DNA of 64,000 nucleotides, taken from the NCBI RefSeq assembly GCF_002909485.1, contig NZ_PPXG01000005.1:248001-312000 (forward strand). Direction: 5' to 3'. Positions 45,686 through 54,747 of the stretch are shown in pieces (the stretch's first letter is position 1; the number at the start of each line of letters is the position of its first letter). The notes under the pieces are model-generated. The model was not told the origin of the DNA. It searched no databases and worked only from the letters and a program-made list of their open reading frames with translations. This DNA comes from Stutzerimonas stutzeri. GTDB lineage: Bacteria; Pseudomonadota; Gammaproteobacteria; Pseudomonadales; Pseudomonadaceae. A program made the translations under genes and the position numbers.

Positions 45686-46402
45686 ATGCCCCACGCGGTA
45701 GCCCGTCTGCGCAATGAGCGCCTGGCGAAAAGCCTGAAACCCTTCGTCGCCCGTGGCTCCCGTGCCCCTCGGTGCGTGCGCTGTAGGGTGCCGTTCAGTC
45801 ACTGCCTTTGTCCGTGGCAACCAAAGGTGGACAGCGAGTGTGGCGTTTGCCTGTTGATGCACGATATCGAACCGTTGAAGCCGAGCAACACCGGGTGGCT
45901 GATTGCCGATGTGATACCGCGTACCTTCGCCTTCACTTGGCAGCGCACTGGCGTCGATCCGCGCCTGCTGGCGCTACTGGCCGATCCGCAGTGGCAGCCG
46001 ATGGTGATATTTCCTGGCGAATATGCCGCGCCGCAGCGGGTGACTGAGCAAGTCGAGCGACAGCCTGGCAAGCGCCCGCTGTTCATTTTGCTTGATGCGA
46101 CATGGACCGAGGCGCGCAAGATGTTTCGCAAAAGCCCCTACCTGGATGGCTTGCCGGTGCTGAGCCTACAGCCCGAAGCGCTTTCCCGTTATCGACTGCG
46201 TCGTTCTACCCGTAGCGATCACCTGTGTACCGCCGAAGTCGCTGCGTTGTGTCTGGAGCTGGCCGGGGACTCGGTTGCAGCGAGTACGTTGGATGTCTGG
46301 CTCGACGTGTTCACCGAGCATTATCTGGGTGCCAAGTACCATCGCCAGCCGGATCTGTGCAACGCTGCGCACCTGGCACTGCAGGCGCAACCCGCTTCCT
46401 GA
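45686..46402 (+). CDS. DTW-domain protein (TapT/TuaA-like tRNA aminocarboxypropyltransferase)
   Basis: 238 residues from the ATG at 45686. CVRCRVPFSHCLCPW is a zinc-ribbon-like Cys set; LMHDIEPLKPSNTGWLIADV and LLDATWTEARKMFRKSPYL include the DxTW motif that names the family; SDHLCTAEVAAL matches the later STxEA block. Characterised members add acp3 to U47 of tRNAs using S-adenosylmethionine. It is divergent from the PA3611-like gene. Confidence 0.85.
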   Translation: MPHAVARLRNERLAKSLKPFVARGSRAPRCVRCRVPFSHCLCPWQPKVDSECGVCLLMHDIEPLKPSNTGWLIADVIPRTFAFTWQRTGVDPRLLALLADPQWQPMVIFPGEYAAPQRVTEQVERQPGKRPLFILLDATWTEARKMFRKSPYLDGLPVLSLQPEALSRYRLRRSTRSDHLCTAEVAALCLELAGDSVAASTLDVWLDVFTEHYLGAKYHRQPDLCNAAHLALQAQPAS

Positions 46403-46414
46403 GCCGTTAGCGCC

Positions 46415-47326
46415 TCAGGCCTTGGCTGGGGCGCCGCCGACCAGCAGTTCTGGTTTGCGAGGCCACAATTGTGCGGCCAGCATGCCGATAAACATCAGCA
46501 CGCAGCCCATATAGCCGCGCACAGATAAGCTTTCATCAAGAAACAGCGCACCAGCGATGGCCGCGAATACCGCCTCCAGCGATAGAATGATCGCCGCGTG
46601 GGAAGCAATCGCATGCTTTTGCGCAACAACCTGCAGCGTATAGCCGACCGCAACCGCGAACATCCCGCCATAGATAAGCGCGGGGCCGGCGAGCCAGATA
46701 CTTGCTGGATTGATCTCTTCGAATATTACAGCCAGCACCAGGCTGACTACCGCACAGGTCGCGAACTGCAAAAAAGCCAGTCGAATGGCGTCATGCCGAC
46801 TGACGAAGAAGCTGACCAGCAACACGTGAACACCCCAGACGAATGCCCCGGCCAGCTGAATCCAGTCGCCGGATGCCACGGTGAAGTCTTCGCCTATGCT
46901 AAGCAGCGCCATGCCGGCAACGGCGAGTAAAGCGCCGACCCAGGTCCCAGGCCCGGTTTTTTGACCAATGATCAACCCCAGTAGCGGAACCACGATCACA
47001 TAGAGGCCGGTAATGAAACCGGAGTTGGTAACGCTGGTGAATAGCAGGCCGACTTGCTGAAGATTGATACCCAAAGTCAGTGCGAGTCCCATGCCCAGGC
47101 CGCCTAGCAAAAGGCCGCGTTGCAGGAATGGTTCGTGGCGAGCTTTGGTGCGGCCCTGATAGACCACCAATGGCAGCAGGGCCATCGCGCCAAGCGCGAA
47201 GCGCAGGCCGGTGAAAAGAAACGGACCGGTATTATCCATGCCAATGCGCTGCGCGACGAAGGCTGTGCCCCAGATCATCGCGGTGATCAACATCAGAAAG
47301 TCGGCGCGGAGGGCTTGGCTACGCAT
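46415..47326 (-). CDS. EamA/DMT-family transporter
   Basis: 303 residues from the ATG at 47326 with ten TMs and the two EamA repeats (LMLITAMIWGTAFVAQRIGM and AGAFVWGVHVLLVSFFVSR). The C-terminus has the GALFLDESLSVRGYMGCVLMFIGMLAAQL block. It probably exports small metabolites such as amino acids; substrate unknown. The gene ends 12 bases from the DTW gene (convergent). Start choice is based on fit to the family; the ribosome site is weak. Confidence 0.85.
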   Translation of the reverse strand: MRSQALRADFLMLITAMIWGTAFVAQRIGMDNTGPFLFTGLRFALGAMALLPLVVYQGRTKARHEPFLQRGLLLGGLGMGLALTLGINLQQVGLLFTSVTNSGFITGLYVIVVPLLGLIIGQKTGPGTWVGALLAVAGMALLSIGEDFTVASGDWIQLAGAFVWGVHVLLVSFFVSRHDAIRLAFLQFATCAVVSLVLAVIFEEINPASIWLAGPALIYGGMFAVAVGYTLQVVAQKHAIASHAAIILSLEAVFAAIAGALFLDESLSVRGYMGCVLMFIGMLAAQLWPRKPELLVGGAPAKA

Positions 47327-47572
47327 GTTTCGGCTCGTTCGGGAAAAGTCGCAAACTTTGCAACAAAGCGTCGTGCTTGACCACTTATTCATCGGTGGGC
47401 ATGCTTGCGCCGCTTGATTTGTTGTGGCGGGCGACCGATATTCGGTCTGGCCCGCCGAAATTTCCACATCGGACCATCCCTAAGGCAGCTTCTTGGGGAT
47501 TTTTGCCGTCATCTTGTCGGCATCGGCTGCTCAAGCCGATGAAAAGCGCCAATAAAAACTACAGGTCTGCCA

Positions 47573-48223
47573 ATGGCTGCTTACGAAATAATCATTGCCG
47601 ATGATCACCCGCTTTTTCGCAGTGCACTTCAACAAGCGCTCACCATGGGACTTGGGGAGAACGTGCGTCTGGTGGAGGCGGCCAGCATCGCCGAGCTGGA
47701 AGGCTTTCTGAACCAGGGCGCCGACTGGGATCTGGTTCTGCTGGATCTGAACATGCCGGGAGCCTATGGGTTTTCCGGTTTGGTGCTGCTGAGGGGGCAG
47801 TACCCGCATCTGCCGGTGGTGATGATCTCCGCCCAGGAAGACGCTGCGGTCGTCGCGCGGTCGCGCGAGTTCGGTGCCAGTGGTTTCATTCCCAAGTCCA
47901 GCTCTCTGGAAACCATTCAGGAAGCGGTGCGCGCAGTGCTGGACGGTGACGTCTGGTGGCCAACCAACATTCAAGACGTAGCCAACGTCAGTGACGAAGC
48001 GAAGGCTGCCAGTGCCGGTCTGGCCAGTCTGACGCCGCAGCAGTTTCGCGTCCTGACGATGGTTTGCGATGGGCTGCTGAACAAGCAGATTGCCTACGAA
48101 CTTAGCGTGTCGGAGGCAACCATCAAGGCACACGTGACCGCCATCTTTCGCAAGTTGGGTGTACGCACGCGCACCCAGGCAGCGTTACTGCTGCAACAGA
48201 TGGGATCCATTCCGACCAGTTGA
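47573..48223 (+). CDS. erdR: LuxR-type response regulator, ErdR/CrbR-like
   Basis: 216 residues. Receiver with EIIIADDHPLFRSAL, Asp58 in LVLLDLNMPG, and FIPKSSS; the LuxR helix-turn-helix is LTPQQFRVLTMVCDGLLNKQIAYELSVSEATIKAHV. The close agreement with ErdR of P. aeruginosa suggests it governs acetate/ethanol-related carbon use, usually with an MxtR/CrbS-type transporter-kinase that is not in this window. It is a single gene, convergent with finR. The name is assigned by resemblance. Confidence 0.8.
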   Translation: MAAYEIIIADDHPLFRSALQQALTMGLGENVRLVEAASIAELEGFLNQGADWDLVLLDLNMPGAYGFSGLVLLRGQYPHLPVVMISAQEDAAVVARSREFGASGFIPKSSSLETIQEAVRAVLDGDVWWPTNIQDVANVSDEAKAASAGLASLTPQQFRVLTMVCDGLLNKQIAYELSVSEATIKAHVTAIFRKLGVRTRTQAALLLQQMGSIPTS

Positions 48224-48227
48224 ATGG

Positions 48228-48251
48228 ATGCCGCGTCGCGAGGCGCGGCAT
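48228..48251. terminator. Hairpin between convergent erdR-like and finR-like genes
   Basis: ATGCCGCG and CGCGGCAT form a perfect 8-bp stem around TCGCGAGG, immediately after the erdR-like stop. There is no T run. Confidence 0.45.
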
Positions 48252-49178
48252 TCAGGCGATAGATGGCAGTTGAATCTGATCGCTGCGACGCACGCCTGAG
48301 GTCAGCGCCCGGCATTGCTCGACGAACTCGAGCATGGCGGCCGTCTGGTACTTGTGCGAGTGCCAGATGAAATAGAACTGGCGGCGCAGATCCAGCTCCG
48401 GTGTTGCTACCGGCACCAGGCTGCCGCGTCGAAACGCGTCGCGCAGTGCCAATCGGGAAATACAGCCAATACCAAGCCCGGATTCTACCGCGCGCTTGAT
48501 GGCTTCGGTGTGTTCCAGCTCCAGCCGCACGTTCAGCTTGCCCGGCCTATGTCGCACGGCCTGTTCGAAGGTCATGCGCGTGCCGGAGCCCTGCTCACGA
48601 AGAATCCAGGCTTCATTGGTTAGCTCTTCCAAGTCCACCGCCTCGCGCCCCGCCAGCGGATGTTGCGGCGCGCAGAATACTACCAGCTCGTCCTCGATCC
48701 ACGGTTGGACTTCTAGATCCGGGTGTTGGCAATCGCCTTCGATCAAACCCAGATCAAGTTCATGCTGTGCGATCTGATGCACGATGTGCGCAGTGTTGTG
48801 AACGTGAAGCTTCACCCGGCACTCCGGGTGGCGCTGCATGAAGCTGCCAATCAGCAGCGTCGCGAGGTAGTTGCCGATGGTAAGCGTCGCGCCCACCGCT
48901 AGCGAACCAAAGCCGCTTTTGCCGTTTAGCAGGTCCTCTATAGCCCTCGCTTGATCGAGCAGAGCGACCGCTTGTGGCAGCAATTGCTGCCCGAGTGAAT
49001 TCAGGCTGAGTCGTTTGCCGGCACGGTCGAAGAGCTGGCATCCGGACTGGCGCTCCAGTTCAGCGAGTGAGGTGCTGGTGGCGGATTGGGACAGCGACAG
49101 GCTTTCGGCGGCGCGAGACACACTTTCCTGGCGGGCAACGGCAGCGAATACTTCGATCTGGCGGAGAGTGAAATGCAT
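48252..49178 (-). CDS. finR: LysR-type regulator FinR
   Basis: 308 residues. N-terminal winged helix HFTLRQIEVFAAVARQESVSRAAESLSLSQSATSTSLAELERQ and a LysR effector domain (SFMQRHPECRVKLHVHN, ELDLGLIEG). It is divergent from fpr, the arrangement of finR and fprA in Pseudomonas, where FinR activates the reductase in response to superoxide or low reduced-ferredoxin states. The intergenic sites are listed separately. The assignment rests on gene context plus LysR features. Confidence 0.88.
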   Translation of the reverse strand: MHFTLRQIEVFAAVARQESVSRAAESLSLSQSATSTSLAELERQSGCQLFDRAGKRLSLNSLGQQLLPQAVALLDQARAIEDLLNGKSGFGSLAVGATLTIGNYLATLLIGSFMQRHPECRVKLHVHNTAHIVHQIAQHELDLGLIEGDCQHPDLEVQPWIEDELVVFCAPQHPLAGREAVDLEELTNEAWILREQGSGTRMTFEQAVRHRPGKLNVRLELEHTEAIKRAVESGLGIGCISRLALRDAFRRGSLVPVATPELDLRRQFYFIWHSHKYQTAAMLEFVEQCRALTSGVRRSDQIQLPSIA

Positions 49179-49190
49179 ATCTATATAACC

Positions 49191-49226
49191 GATAACCTAT
49201 ATCTTTATTATCCAGTTAACGAATAA
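49191..49226. promoter_or_regulatory. Candidate FinR-binding region upstream of fpr
   Basis: GATAA-N12-TTATC (49191-49212) and the overlapping TTAT-N11-ATAA (49208-49226) are AT-rich inverted repeats; the second fits the LysR T-N11-A box. They lie about 65-100 bases before fpr and right before the finR start. Confidence 0.5.
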
Positions 49227-49290
49227 AGCAGCTATCGCTAGACTGCCGAAACGAAACGACATCCGTCGCAGATCATGAGGAATTCGTAGC

Positions 49291-50067
49291 ATGAGCAACC
49301 TGAACGTAGAGCGCGTTCTCAGTGTGCACCATTGGAACGACACGCTGTTCAGCTTCAAGACCACCCGCAATGCAGGGCTGCGATTCGAGAACGGTCAGTT
49401 CGTCATGATAGGTCTGGAGGTCGAGGGGCGGCCACTCATGCGCGCCTATAGCATCGCCAGCCCGAACTACGAAGAGTATCTGGAGTTCTTCAGCATCAAA
49501 GTGCAGAACGGCCCGCTCACCTCCCGACTGCAGCACCTGCAGGAAGGCGATCAGATCATGGTCAGCCGCAAGCCCACCGGAACACTGGTGCTTGACGACC
49601 TGTTGCCAGGCAAACACTTATATCTGCTGAGCACCGGCACTGGCCTGGCGCCTTTCATGAGTGTTATCCAGGATCCGGAAACCTACGAGCGTTTCGAAAA
49701 GATCGTGCTTGTGCATGGTGTCCGCTACGTCAACGAGGTTGCTTACCGCGAGTTCATCACCGAACACCTTCCGCAGAATGAATTCTTTGGCGAGGCGGTA
49801 AAAGAAAAACTGATCTACTACCCGACCGTGACGCGCGAACCCTTCGAGAATCAGGGGCGCCTGACCGAGCTGATGCGCAGCGGCAAGCTGTTTCGGGACA
49901 TCGGCCTGCCGCCACTCAATCCTCAGGATGACCGCGCGATGATCTGTGGCAGTCCTAGCATGTTGGATGAAACCAGTCAGGTGCTGGACACCTTTGGTCT
50001 CAGCGTGTCGCCACGCATGGGCGACCCGGGGCACTACCTGATCGAGCGGGCATTCGTCGAAAAGTAA
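49291..50067 (+). CDS. fpr: Ferredoxin/flavodoxin-NADP+ reductase
   Basis: 258 residues. FAD-binding RAYSIASPNYEEYLEFFSIKV and GPLTSRLQHLQEGD, NADP-binding LLSTGTGLAPFMSVIQDP and MICGSPSMLDE, and a C-terminal aromatic-free VEK tail as in the bacterial subclass I Fpr. It moves electrons between NADPH and ferredoxin or flavodoxin, for example FdxA encoded at 33031. AGGAATTC precedes the ATG. Confidence 0.94.
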   Translation: MSNLNVERVLSVHHWNDTLFSFKTTRNAGLRFENGQFVMIGLEVEGRPLMRAYSIASPNYEEYLEFFSIKVQNGPLTSRLQHLQEGDQIMVSRKPTGTLVLDDLLPGKHLYLLSTGTGLAPFMSVIQDPETYERFEKIVLVHGVRYVNEVAYREFITEHLPQNEFFGEAVKEKLIYYPTVTREPFENQGRLTELMRSGKLFRDIGLPPLNPQDDRAMICGSPSMLDETSQVLDTFGLSVSPRMGDPGHYLIERAFVEK

Positions 50068-50083
50068 GGTTTCGCAGGCACTG

Positions 50084-50103
50084 CCGCGGCGCCACGGCCG
50101 CGG
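50084..50103. terminator. GC-rich hairpin between convergent fpr and the YchJ-like gene
   Basis: CCGCGGC-GCCACG-GCCGCGG, a 7-bp perfect stem, 17 bases after the fpr stop; no T run. Confidence 0.35.
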
Positions 50104-50127
50104 TTATCGCTGTTTGAGATCGCTGTA

Positions 50128-50613
50128 TCAGACATAGGCGGCGCAACATCTCTTGAACTTCGAGCCGCTTCCGCAAGGGCAGGGGTCGTTACGCCCCGCT
50201 TTGAGCGGTACCGTCGGGTCGATGAAATACCATCGGCCATCACGTTGAACAAAGGCGGAGCGCTCCTGATGGGTGTGCTCGCCTGCCTGGTCGTGCCAGC
50301 GTGCAGTGAAGGTTACCAGTGCATGCTCGGGCTTACCGCCAAGTACCGTGCTTTCGTTCACCTCCAGCCCTAGCCAGGTGCTGTCCAGACTCCAGCGCCG
50401 CATCTCTTCTACGTCCAGCGCTGCCTGTTGCGTCGGCAGCGTCGTTGCCTGCAGATAATCGACCAGACCCAAAACGTAGGCGCTGTAGCGTGAGCGCATC
50501 AGTAGTTCGGCGCTGGGAGCGGGCGTACCCGCATGATAACGACCGCAGCACTGACCAAGTGCATTACCGCTGCCGCAAGGGCAATTGAGCTCGAGTGGTT
50601 GTTGTTCGTTCAT
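50128..50613 (-). CDS. YchJ family (UPF0225) SEC-C motif protein
   Basis: 161 residues. It carries SEC-C zinc-binding motifs at both ends: [19 protein letters not shown] and [16 protein letters not shown]. Between is an NTF2-like domain ([21 protein letters not shown]...). YchJ proteins have no established function. The gene starts 1 base after the preceding DUF6231-type gene's stop, so they are one operon. Confidence 0.9.
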   Translation of the reverse strand: MNEQQPLELNCPCGSGNALGQCCGRYHAGTPAPSAELLMRSRYSAYVLGLVDYLQATTLPTQQAALDVEEMRRWSLDSTWLGLEVNESTVLGGKPEHALVTFTARWHDQAGEHTHQERSAFVQRDGRWYFIDPTVPLKAGRNDPCPCGSGSKFKRCCAAYV

Positions 50614-50614
50614 G

Positions 50615-51112
50615 TCACCACCAGTACTTGCCGAACATCTCGGGGTTTGCCCAGAACCTTGCGTTCAACCAGTCTGGAACCTGCTTGTATTGGAGCAGGT
50701 CGTAGGTGAAGAGCGTCAAGGTCTGTCCGTCGCGCTGAAAGCGTTCGCTGACTTGTAGCGCCAGTGCGTAAAACTCGGTGGTTTGCCATTCGCTCGCGTC
50801 GAGATCCACGAGTACAGCCATGCGGCTGGCATTCAGATTTCGAACGCTGCCAAGCAGTTCCAGAGCCTCACGTTTGGGCAAATGCTCCAGACAGTCGACG
50901 AACAGGGCCAAATCGTAGCGTTGCGAGGCCAGCTTTTCCGGCAGAGGTGCTGCATCGGCGCGATCAAGCTGGTACTCCGGATGACATTCGGCGTAAGCAG
51001 CCAGAGCAGGTTGGTCACTGCGCCCCACGTGCAGAATATGCTGCGGGGCATAGTGTTCCAGCATCGCCGCTAGCGCTTGCTGCGGTGTATGCAGTGCAGG
51101 GTTTTCAGTCAA
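50615..51112 (-). CDS. DUF6231-like, methyltransferase-like protein (TTG start)
   Basis: 165 residues. The start is a TTG at 51112 with GAGGA about 8 bases upstream. [29 protein letters not shown] and [28 protein letters not shown] resemble a degenerate class I SAM methyltransferase fold, but the glycine-rich SAM motif is weak. The function is unknown; it may be a pseudo-enzyme or partner of YchJ. No other family was recognised. Confidence 0.65.
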   Translation of the reverse strand: MTENPALHTPQQALAAMLEHYAPQHILHVGRSDQPALAAYAECHPEYQLDRADAAPLPEKLASQRYDLALFVDCLEHLPKREALELLGSVRNLNASRMAVLVDLDASEWQTTEFYALALQVSERFQRDGQTLTLFTYDLLQYKQVPDWLNARFWANPEMFGKYWW

Positions 51113-51242
51113 TCGAGAATCCTCGTTTCAAAGGTGAAGACTAGCGCGGTGCCGTTTGTCGGCCTAGTCTGAGAGTAACCGGAGCCGCCCCGATTCCCAT
51201 ACGGGGCGCTTTGGCTGAATTTCACACTGGAGGTTTTGATCG

Positions 51243-51881
51243 ATGAGTACCTTACGGACAGCAGTACCCGTTATTGTCATGACCACGTTCCTGGCGGGTT
51301 GTGCAGGCGTGCAGAAGCAGGATTGGCCGACATGTGCGGCGGTGGGTGGTGTGACCGGTGCCGCGCTTGGCGCCATTGAAAGCAGCTCCTACGCTGGTTG
51401 GGGCGCGCTGATCGGTGGCGGTGTAGCAGCCGCCTATTGTTGGGCCAATGGAACAGAGGAAGAAACCGTCGCGATGGTCGAAACCGTCGAGCCCATGCCT
51501 CAGTCTCAGCCGGAACCCGAGCCTGCCGCGGAGGCGGTGCGCGTCGAGCTGGATGTTAAATTCGACTTTGATCGCGACGTAGTCAAGCAGGACAGCTACG
51601 GTGACATCCAGAACCTGGCCGACTTCATGAAGGAATACCGCCAGACTACAACCGTACTTGAAGGCCACACCGACTCGGTGGGTACGGATGCTTATAACCA
51701 GCGTCTTTCCGAGCGTCGCGCCAATGCGGTTCGCAATGTATTGGTCGATCAGTACGGCGTTGAGAGCGGTCGGGTGAATGCGGTTGGCTACGGGGAATCT
51801 CGCCCGGTGGCCGATAACGCCACAGAAGAAGGTCGCGCTATCAACCGTCGCGTAGAGGCCGAAGTCGAAGCTCGTCCTTAA
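51243..51881 (+). CDS. OmpA-family outer-membrane lipoprotein
   Basis: 212 residues. Lipoprotein signal MSTLRTAVPVIVMTTFLAGC with the lipobox Cys20. Next is a glycine-zipper-like part (GGVTGAALGAIESSSYAGWGALIGGGVAAAY), a Pro/Glu-rich linker, and a C-terminal OmpA domain binding peptidoglycan (VKFDFDRDVV, LEGHTDSVGTDAYNQRLSERRANAVRNVL). It likely tethers the outer membrane to peptidoglycan. GGAGG precedes the ATG. A terminator follows. Confidence 0.92.
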   Translation: MSTLRTAVPVIVMTTFLAGCAGVQKQDWPTCAAVGGVTGAALGAIESSSYAGWGALIGGGVAAAYCWANGTEEETVAMVETVEPMPQSQPEPEPAAEAVRVELDVKFDFDRDVVKQDSYGDIQNLADFMKEYRQTTTVLEGHTDSVGTDAYNQRLSERRANAVRNVLVDQYGVESGRVNAVGYGESRPVADNATEEGRAINRRVEAEVEARP

Positions 51882-51898
51882 GCAGCGGCGAGTAGCAC

Positions 51899-51930
51899 CA
51901 AGCCGGGCCTCGTGCCCGGCTGTTTCATTT
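51899..51930 (+). terminator. Terminator after the OmpA-like lipoprotein
   Basis: AGCCGGGC-CTCGT-GCCCGGCT followed by GTTTCATTT. Confidence 0.75.
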
Positions 51931-51939
51931 CAAGGCCAT

Positions 51940-52404
51940 TCAAAACAGCGGGCGCGCGCTGGCCAAACCAACCACCAGCAGGCCCAGCAGCAGATTGACG
52001 CCCACCAACTGGCGAATTTTCCCCAGCACTGCACCACCATCCGGCCATTGCTCAGCAGCCACGGCACGCTTGAGTACAGGCAATTGCAGTAGCTGAATGC
52101 GTAGAAATAGCGCCAGCATCACCAGATACAGGCCGGTCATGATATGGACGTAGCGTGGTGCGCTTTCCAGTACGCCGAATTTCATATGCCACATACCGAC
52201 CCCGCTCAGCGGCAGTATCAGCACTGCAATCCAAACCCAGACGAAAAAGCGGCCAAACACATCCGTCCAGAGCTTTAGTCGCTCCGGCGGTTGAAGCATT
52301 GCCACAGCTGCCGGGCGCAGGACCATCCAGGCGAAGAACATGCCGCCGACCCAGATCGTCGCGGCGAGAACGTGCAACGCATAAAGCAAGGCGAAGGGCG
52401 TCAT
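51940..52404 (-). CDS. CopD-like membrane protein
   Basis: 154 residues from the ATG at 52404 with GGAGA upstream. Four TMs; the start MTPFALLYALHVLAATIWVGGMFFAWMVLRP has the His in TM1 typical of the CopD domain (PF05425), and GVGMWHMKFGVLESAPRYVHIMTGLYL has more. It may act in copper uptake or as a haem-binding membrane protein. It is divergent from dinG. Confidence 0.85.
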   Translation of the reverse strand: MTPFALLYALHVLAATIWVGGMFFAWMVLRPAAVAMLQPPERLKLWTDVFGRFFVWVWIAVLILPLSGVGMWHMKFGVLESAPRYVHIMTGLYLVMLALFLRIQLLQLPVLKRAVAAEQWPDGGAVLGKIRQLVGVNLLLGLLVVGLASARPLF

Positions 52405-52490
52405 GGGCAAATCTCCGGTGGCGGTTGAGCGAACGCGCGCTATCATAGCCGCCCCATTGAAATACTGAAAATATATACAGCTCCGCGCCC

Positions 52491-54635
52491 ATGCTCAGCA
52501 CCGAACTTAAGTCCCAGATCCAGGGCGCCTACACTCGCTTCCTCGAAGCCAAAGGGCTCAGGGCTCGCTATGGCCAGCGCCTGATGATCGCCGAGGTGGC
52601 CAAGGTGCTGGGCACTATCAAGACCGACGATGAAGGGCGCCGCGATAGCGAACCAGCCGTGGTCGCGGTCGAGGCCGGTACTGGTACCGGTAAGACCGTC
52701 GCTTACAGCCTTGCTGCAATTCCTACGGCCAAGGCAGCCGGCAAGCGCCTGGTTATCGCCACGGCGACCGTCGCCTTGCAGGAACAGATTGTGTACAAGG
52801 ACCTGCCGGACCTGATGCGCAATAGCGGCCTGAATTTCAGTTTCGCCTTGGCCAAGGGGCGCGGCCGCTACCTGTGTCTGTCCAAGCTGGACCTGTTGTT
52901 GCAAGAAGGCCAGGCGCAAAGCGCCACCGCACAGTTATTCGAAGAAGAAGGTTTTCGCATCGAGGTCGATGAGCGCAGCCAGAAGCTGTTCACCAGCATG
53001 ATCGAGAAGTTGGCTGGTAATCGCTGGGATGGTGATCGCGACAGCTGGCCCGAGGAATTGGGAGACACCGACTGGTCCCAACTGACCACCGATCATAGTC
53101 AGTGCACGGGCCGGCACTGCCCCAATTTTCAGCAGTGCGCATTCTATAAAGCGCGTGAGGGCATGACCAAGGTCGACGTTATCGTCACCAACCATGACAT
53201 GGTGCTGGCCGACCTTGCGCTCGGCGGGGGAGCCGTACTGCCCGATCCGCGTGACACGATTTACGTTTTCGACGAAGGCCATCATCTGCCGGACAAGGCT
53301 ATCGGGCATTTCGCGCATTTCACGCGGCTGCGTTCCACGGCGGACTGGCTCGGGCAGGTCGAAAAGAACCTGACCAAGCTGCTTGCCCAGCACCCATTAC
53401 CTGGCGAGCTCGGCCGACTGGTCGAAGGCATTCCCGAACTCGCACGCGATCTGCGTACCCAGCAGCAATTCATGTTCAGCGCTTGCGAGCAGTTGGCTGA
53501 CTTCAAAGCAGGCGAAGACATGGAGGGTCGTGAGCGGCCGCGCCATCGCTTCGTGGGCGGTGTGGTGCCCGAGCACCTGATCGAGTTGGGCACCGAGCTG
53601 AAGAAGGGCTTTTCCAAGCTGACCGACCTGTTCAGCCGTATCGCCGAGCTGCTCAAGGAAGCGATGGATGGGGAAACTGGCGGCGGGATCGCCAGCCATC
53701 AGGCTGAAGAGTGGTACCCACTGTTTGGTAGTCTGCTGACTCGCTCGCAGGGCAACTGGGACTTGTGGACCGCGTTTACTGTTGAGGATCCGGAAGACAG
53801 TCCACCAATGGCACGTTGGCTGACGTTGGCAGAGGGTGGCGCGCTGTTCGATATCGAGGTCAATGCCAGCCCTATCCTTGCGGCGGAAACACTGCGGCGC
53901 AACCTTTGGAACGTTGCTTTCGGGGCGCTGGTAACCTCGGCGACGCTTACTGCACTGAACAGCTTTGACCGTTACCGGATGCGCGCCGGCTTGCCCAAGG
54001 CTGCGGTCACCGCCGTGGTACCGAGCCCGTTTCACCATGCTGATGCCGGTGTGCTCAGGGTTCCGGATTTGAAGGCTGATCCGCGCGATGCCGCCGCACA
54101 TACGGCCGCCATCATCCGGGAGTTGCCGGCCCTGGTCGAGGGTTCGCGAGGAACACTGGTGTTGTTTTCCTCACGCAAACAGATGCAGGACGTATTCGAT
54201 GGGCTCGAGCGTGACTGGCGGCGCAGGGTGCTCATTCAGGGCAATCTATCCAAGCAGGAAACCCTGAACAAGCACAAGGCGAGGGTGGATGATGGTGAGT
54301 CGAGTGTGCTGTTCGGGCTGGCCAGCTTCGCAGAAGGCGTCGATCTGCCAGGGGCATACTGCGAACATGTGGTGATTGCCAAGATTCCATTCGCCGTGCC
54401 GGACGACCCGGTGGAAGCGGCGTTGGCGGAATGGATCGAAGCGCGCGGTGGCAATCCCTTCATGGAAATCTCGGTGCCGGATGCGTCGCTTCGCCTGGTG
54501 CAGGCTTGTGGCCGACTGCTACGCACCGAGGAGGATAGGGGAACCATCACATTGCTTGATCGGCGGGTGGTGACCCAGCGATATGGCAAGGCGATTCTCA
54601 ATGCCCTGCCGCCGTTTCGGCGTGAAATAGGCTAG
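52491..54635 (+). CDS. dinG: ATP-dependent DNA helicase DinG
   Basis: 714 residues, XPD-like superfamily 2. Walker A VEAGTGTGKTVAYSLAAIPTA, four cysteines that fit the [4Fe-4S] cluster (RYLCLSK and QCTGRHCPNFQQC), DEGH box (VFDEGHHLPDKA), and C-terminal LVLFSSRKQM, FGLASFAEGVDLPG, QACGRLLRTEEDRG. It unwinds D-loops, R-loops and RNA-DNA hybrids. No clear LexA box was seen upstream. Confidence 0.94.
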   Translation: MLSTELKSQIQGAYTRFLEAKGLRARYGQRLMIAEVAKVLGTIKTDDEGRRDSEPAVVAVEAGTGTGKTVAYSLAAIPTAKAAGKRLVIATATVALQEQIVYKDLPDLMRNSGLNFSFALAKGRGRYLCLSKLDLLLQEGQAQSATAQLFEEEGFRIEVDERSQKLFTSMIEKLAGNRWDGDRDSWPEELGDTDWSQLTTDHSQCTGRHCPNFQQCAFYKAREGMTKVDVIVTNHDMVLADLALGGGAVLPDPRDTIYVFDEGHHLPDKAIGHFAHFTRLRSTADWLGQVEKNLTKLLAQHPLPGELGRLVEGIPELARDLRTQQQFMFSACEQLADFKAGEDMEGRERPRHRFVGGVVPEHLIELGTELKKGFSKLTDLFSRIAELLKEAMDGETGGGIASHQAEEWYPLFGSLLTRSQGNWDLWTAFTVEDPEDSPPMARWLTLAEGGALFDIEVNASPILAAETLRRNLWNVAFGALVTSATLTALNSFDRYRMRAGLPKAAVTAVVPSPFHHADAGVLRVPDLKADPRDAAAHTAAIIRELPALVEGSRGTLVLFSSRKQMQDVFDGLERDWRRRVLIQGNLSKQETLNKHKARVDDGESSVLFGLASFAEGVDLPGAYCEHVVIAKIPFAVPDDPVEAALAEWIEARGGNPFMEISVPDASLRLVQACGRLLRTEEDRGTITLLDRRVVTQRYGKAILNALPPFRREIG

Positions 54636-54747
54636 TTGGCGCCGCCATCATTGAGTGCGATTAGCATCCATCAGCGCGTCGCTTAGCGGTTTCTTTGGCT
54701 GGCGGCGATTGCGAGAATGGCCGATACCGAATTCGAGGGGTGACAGC

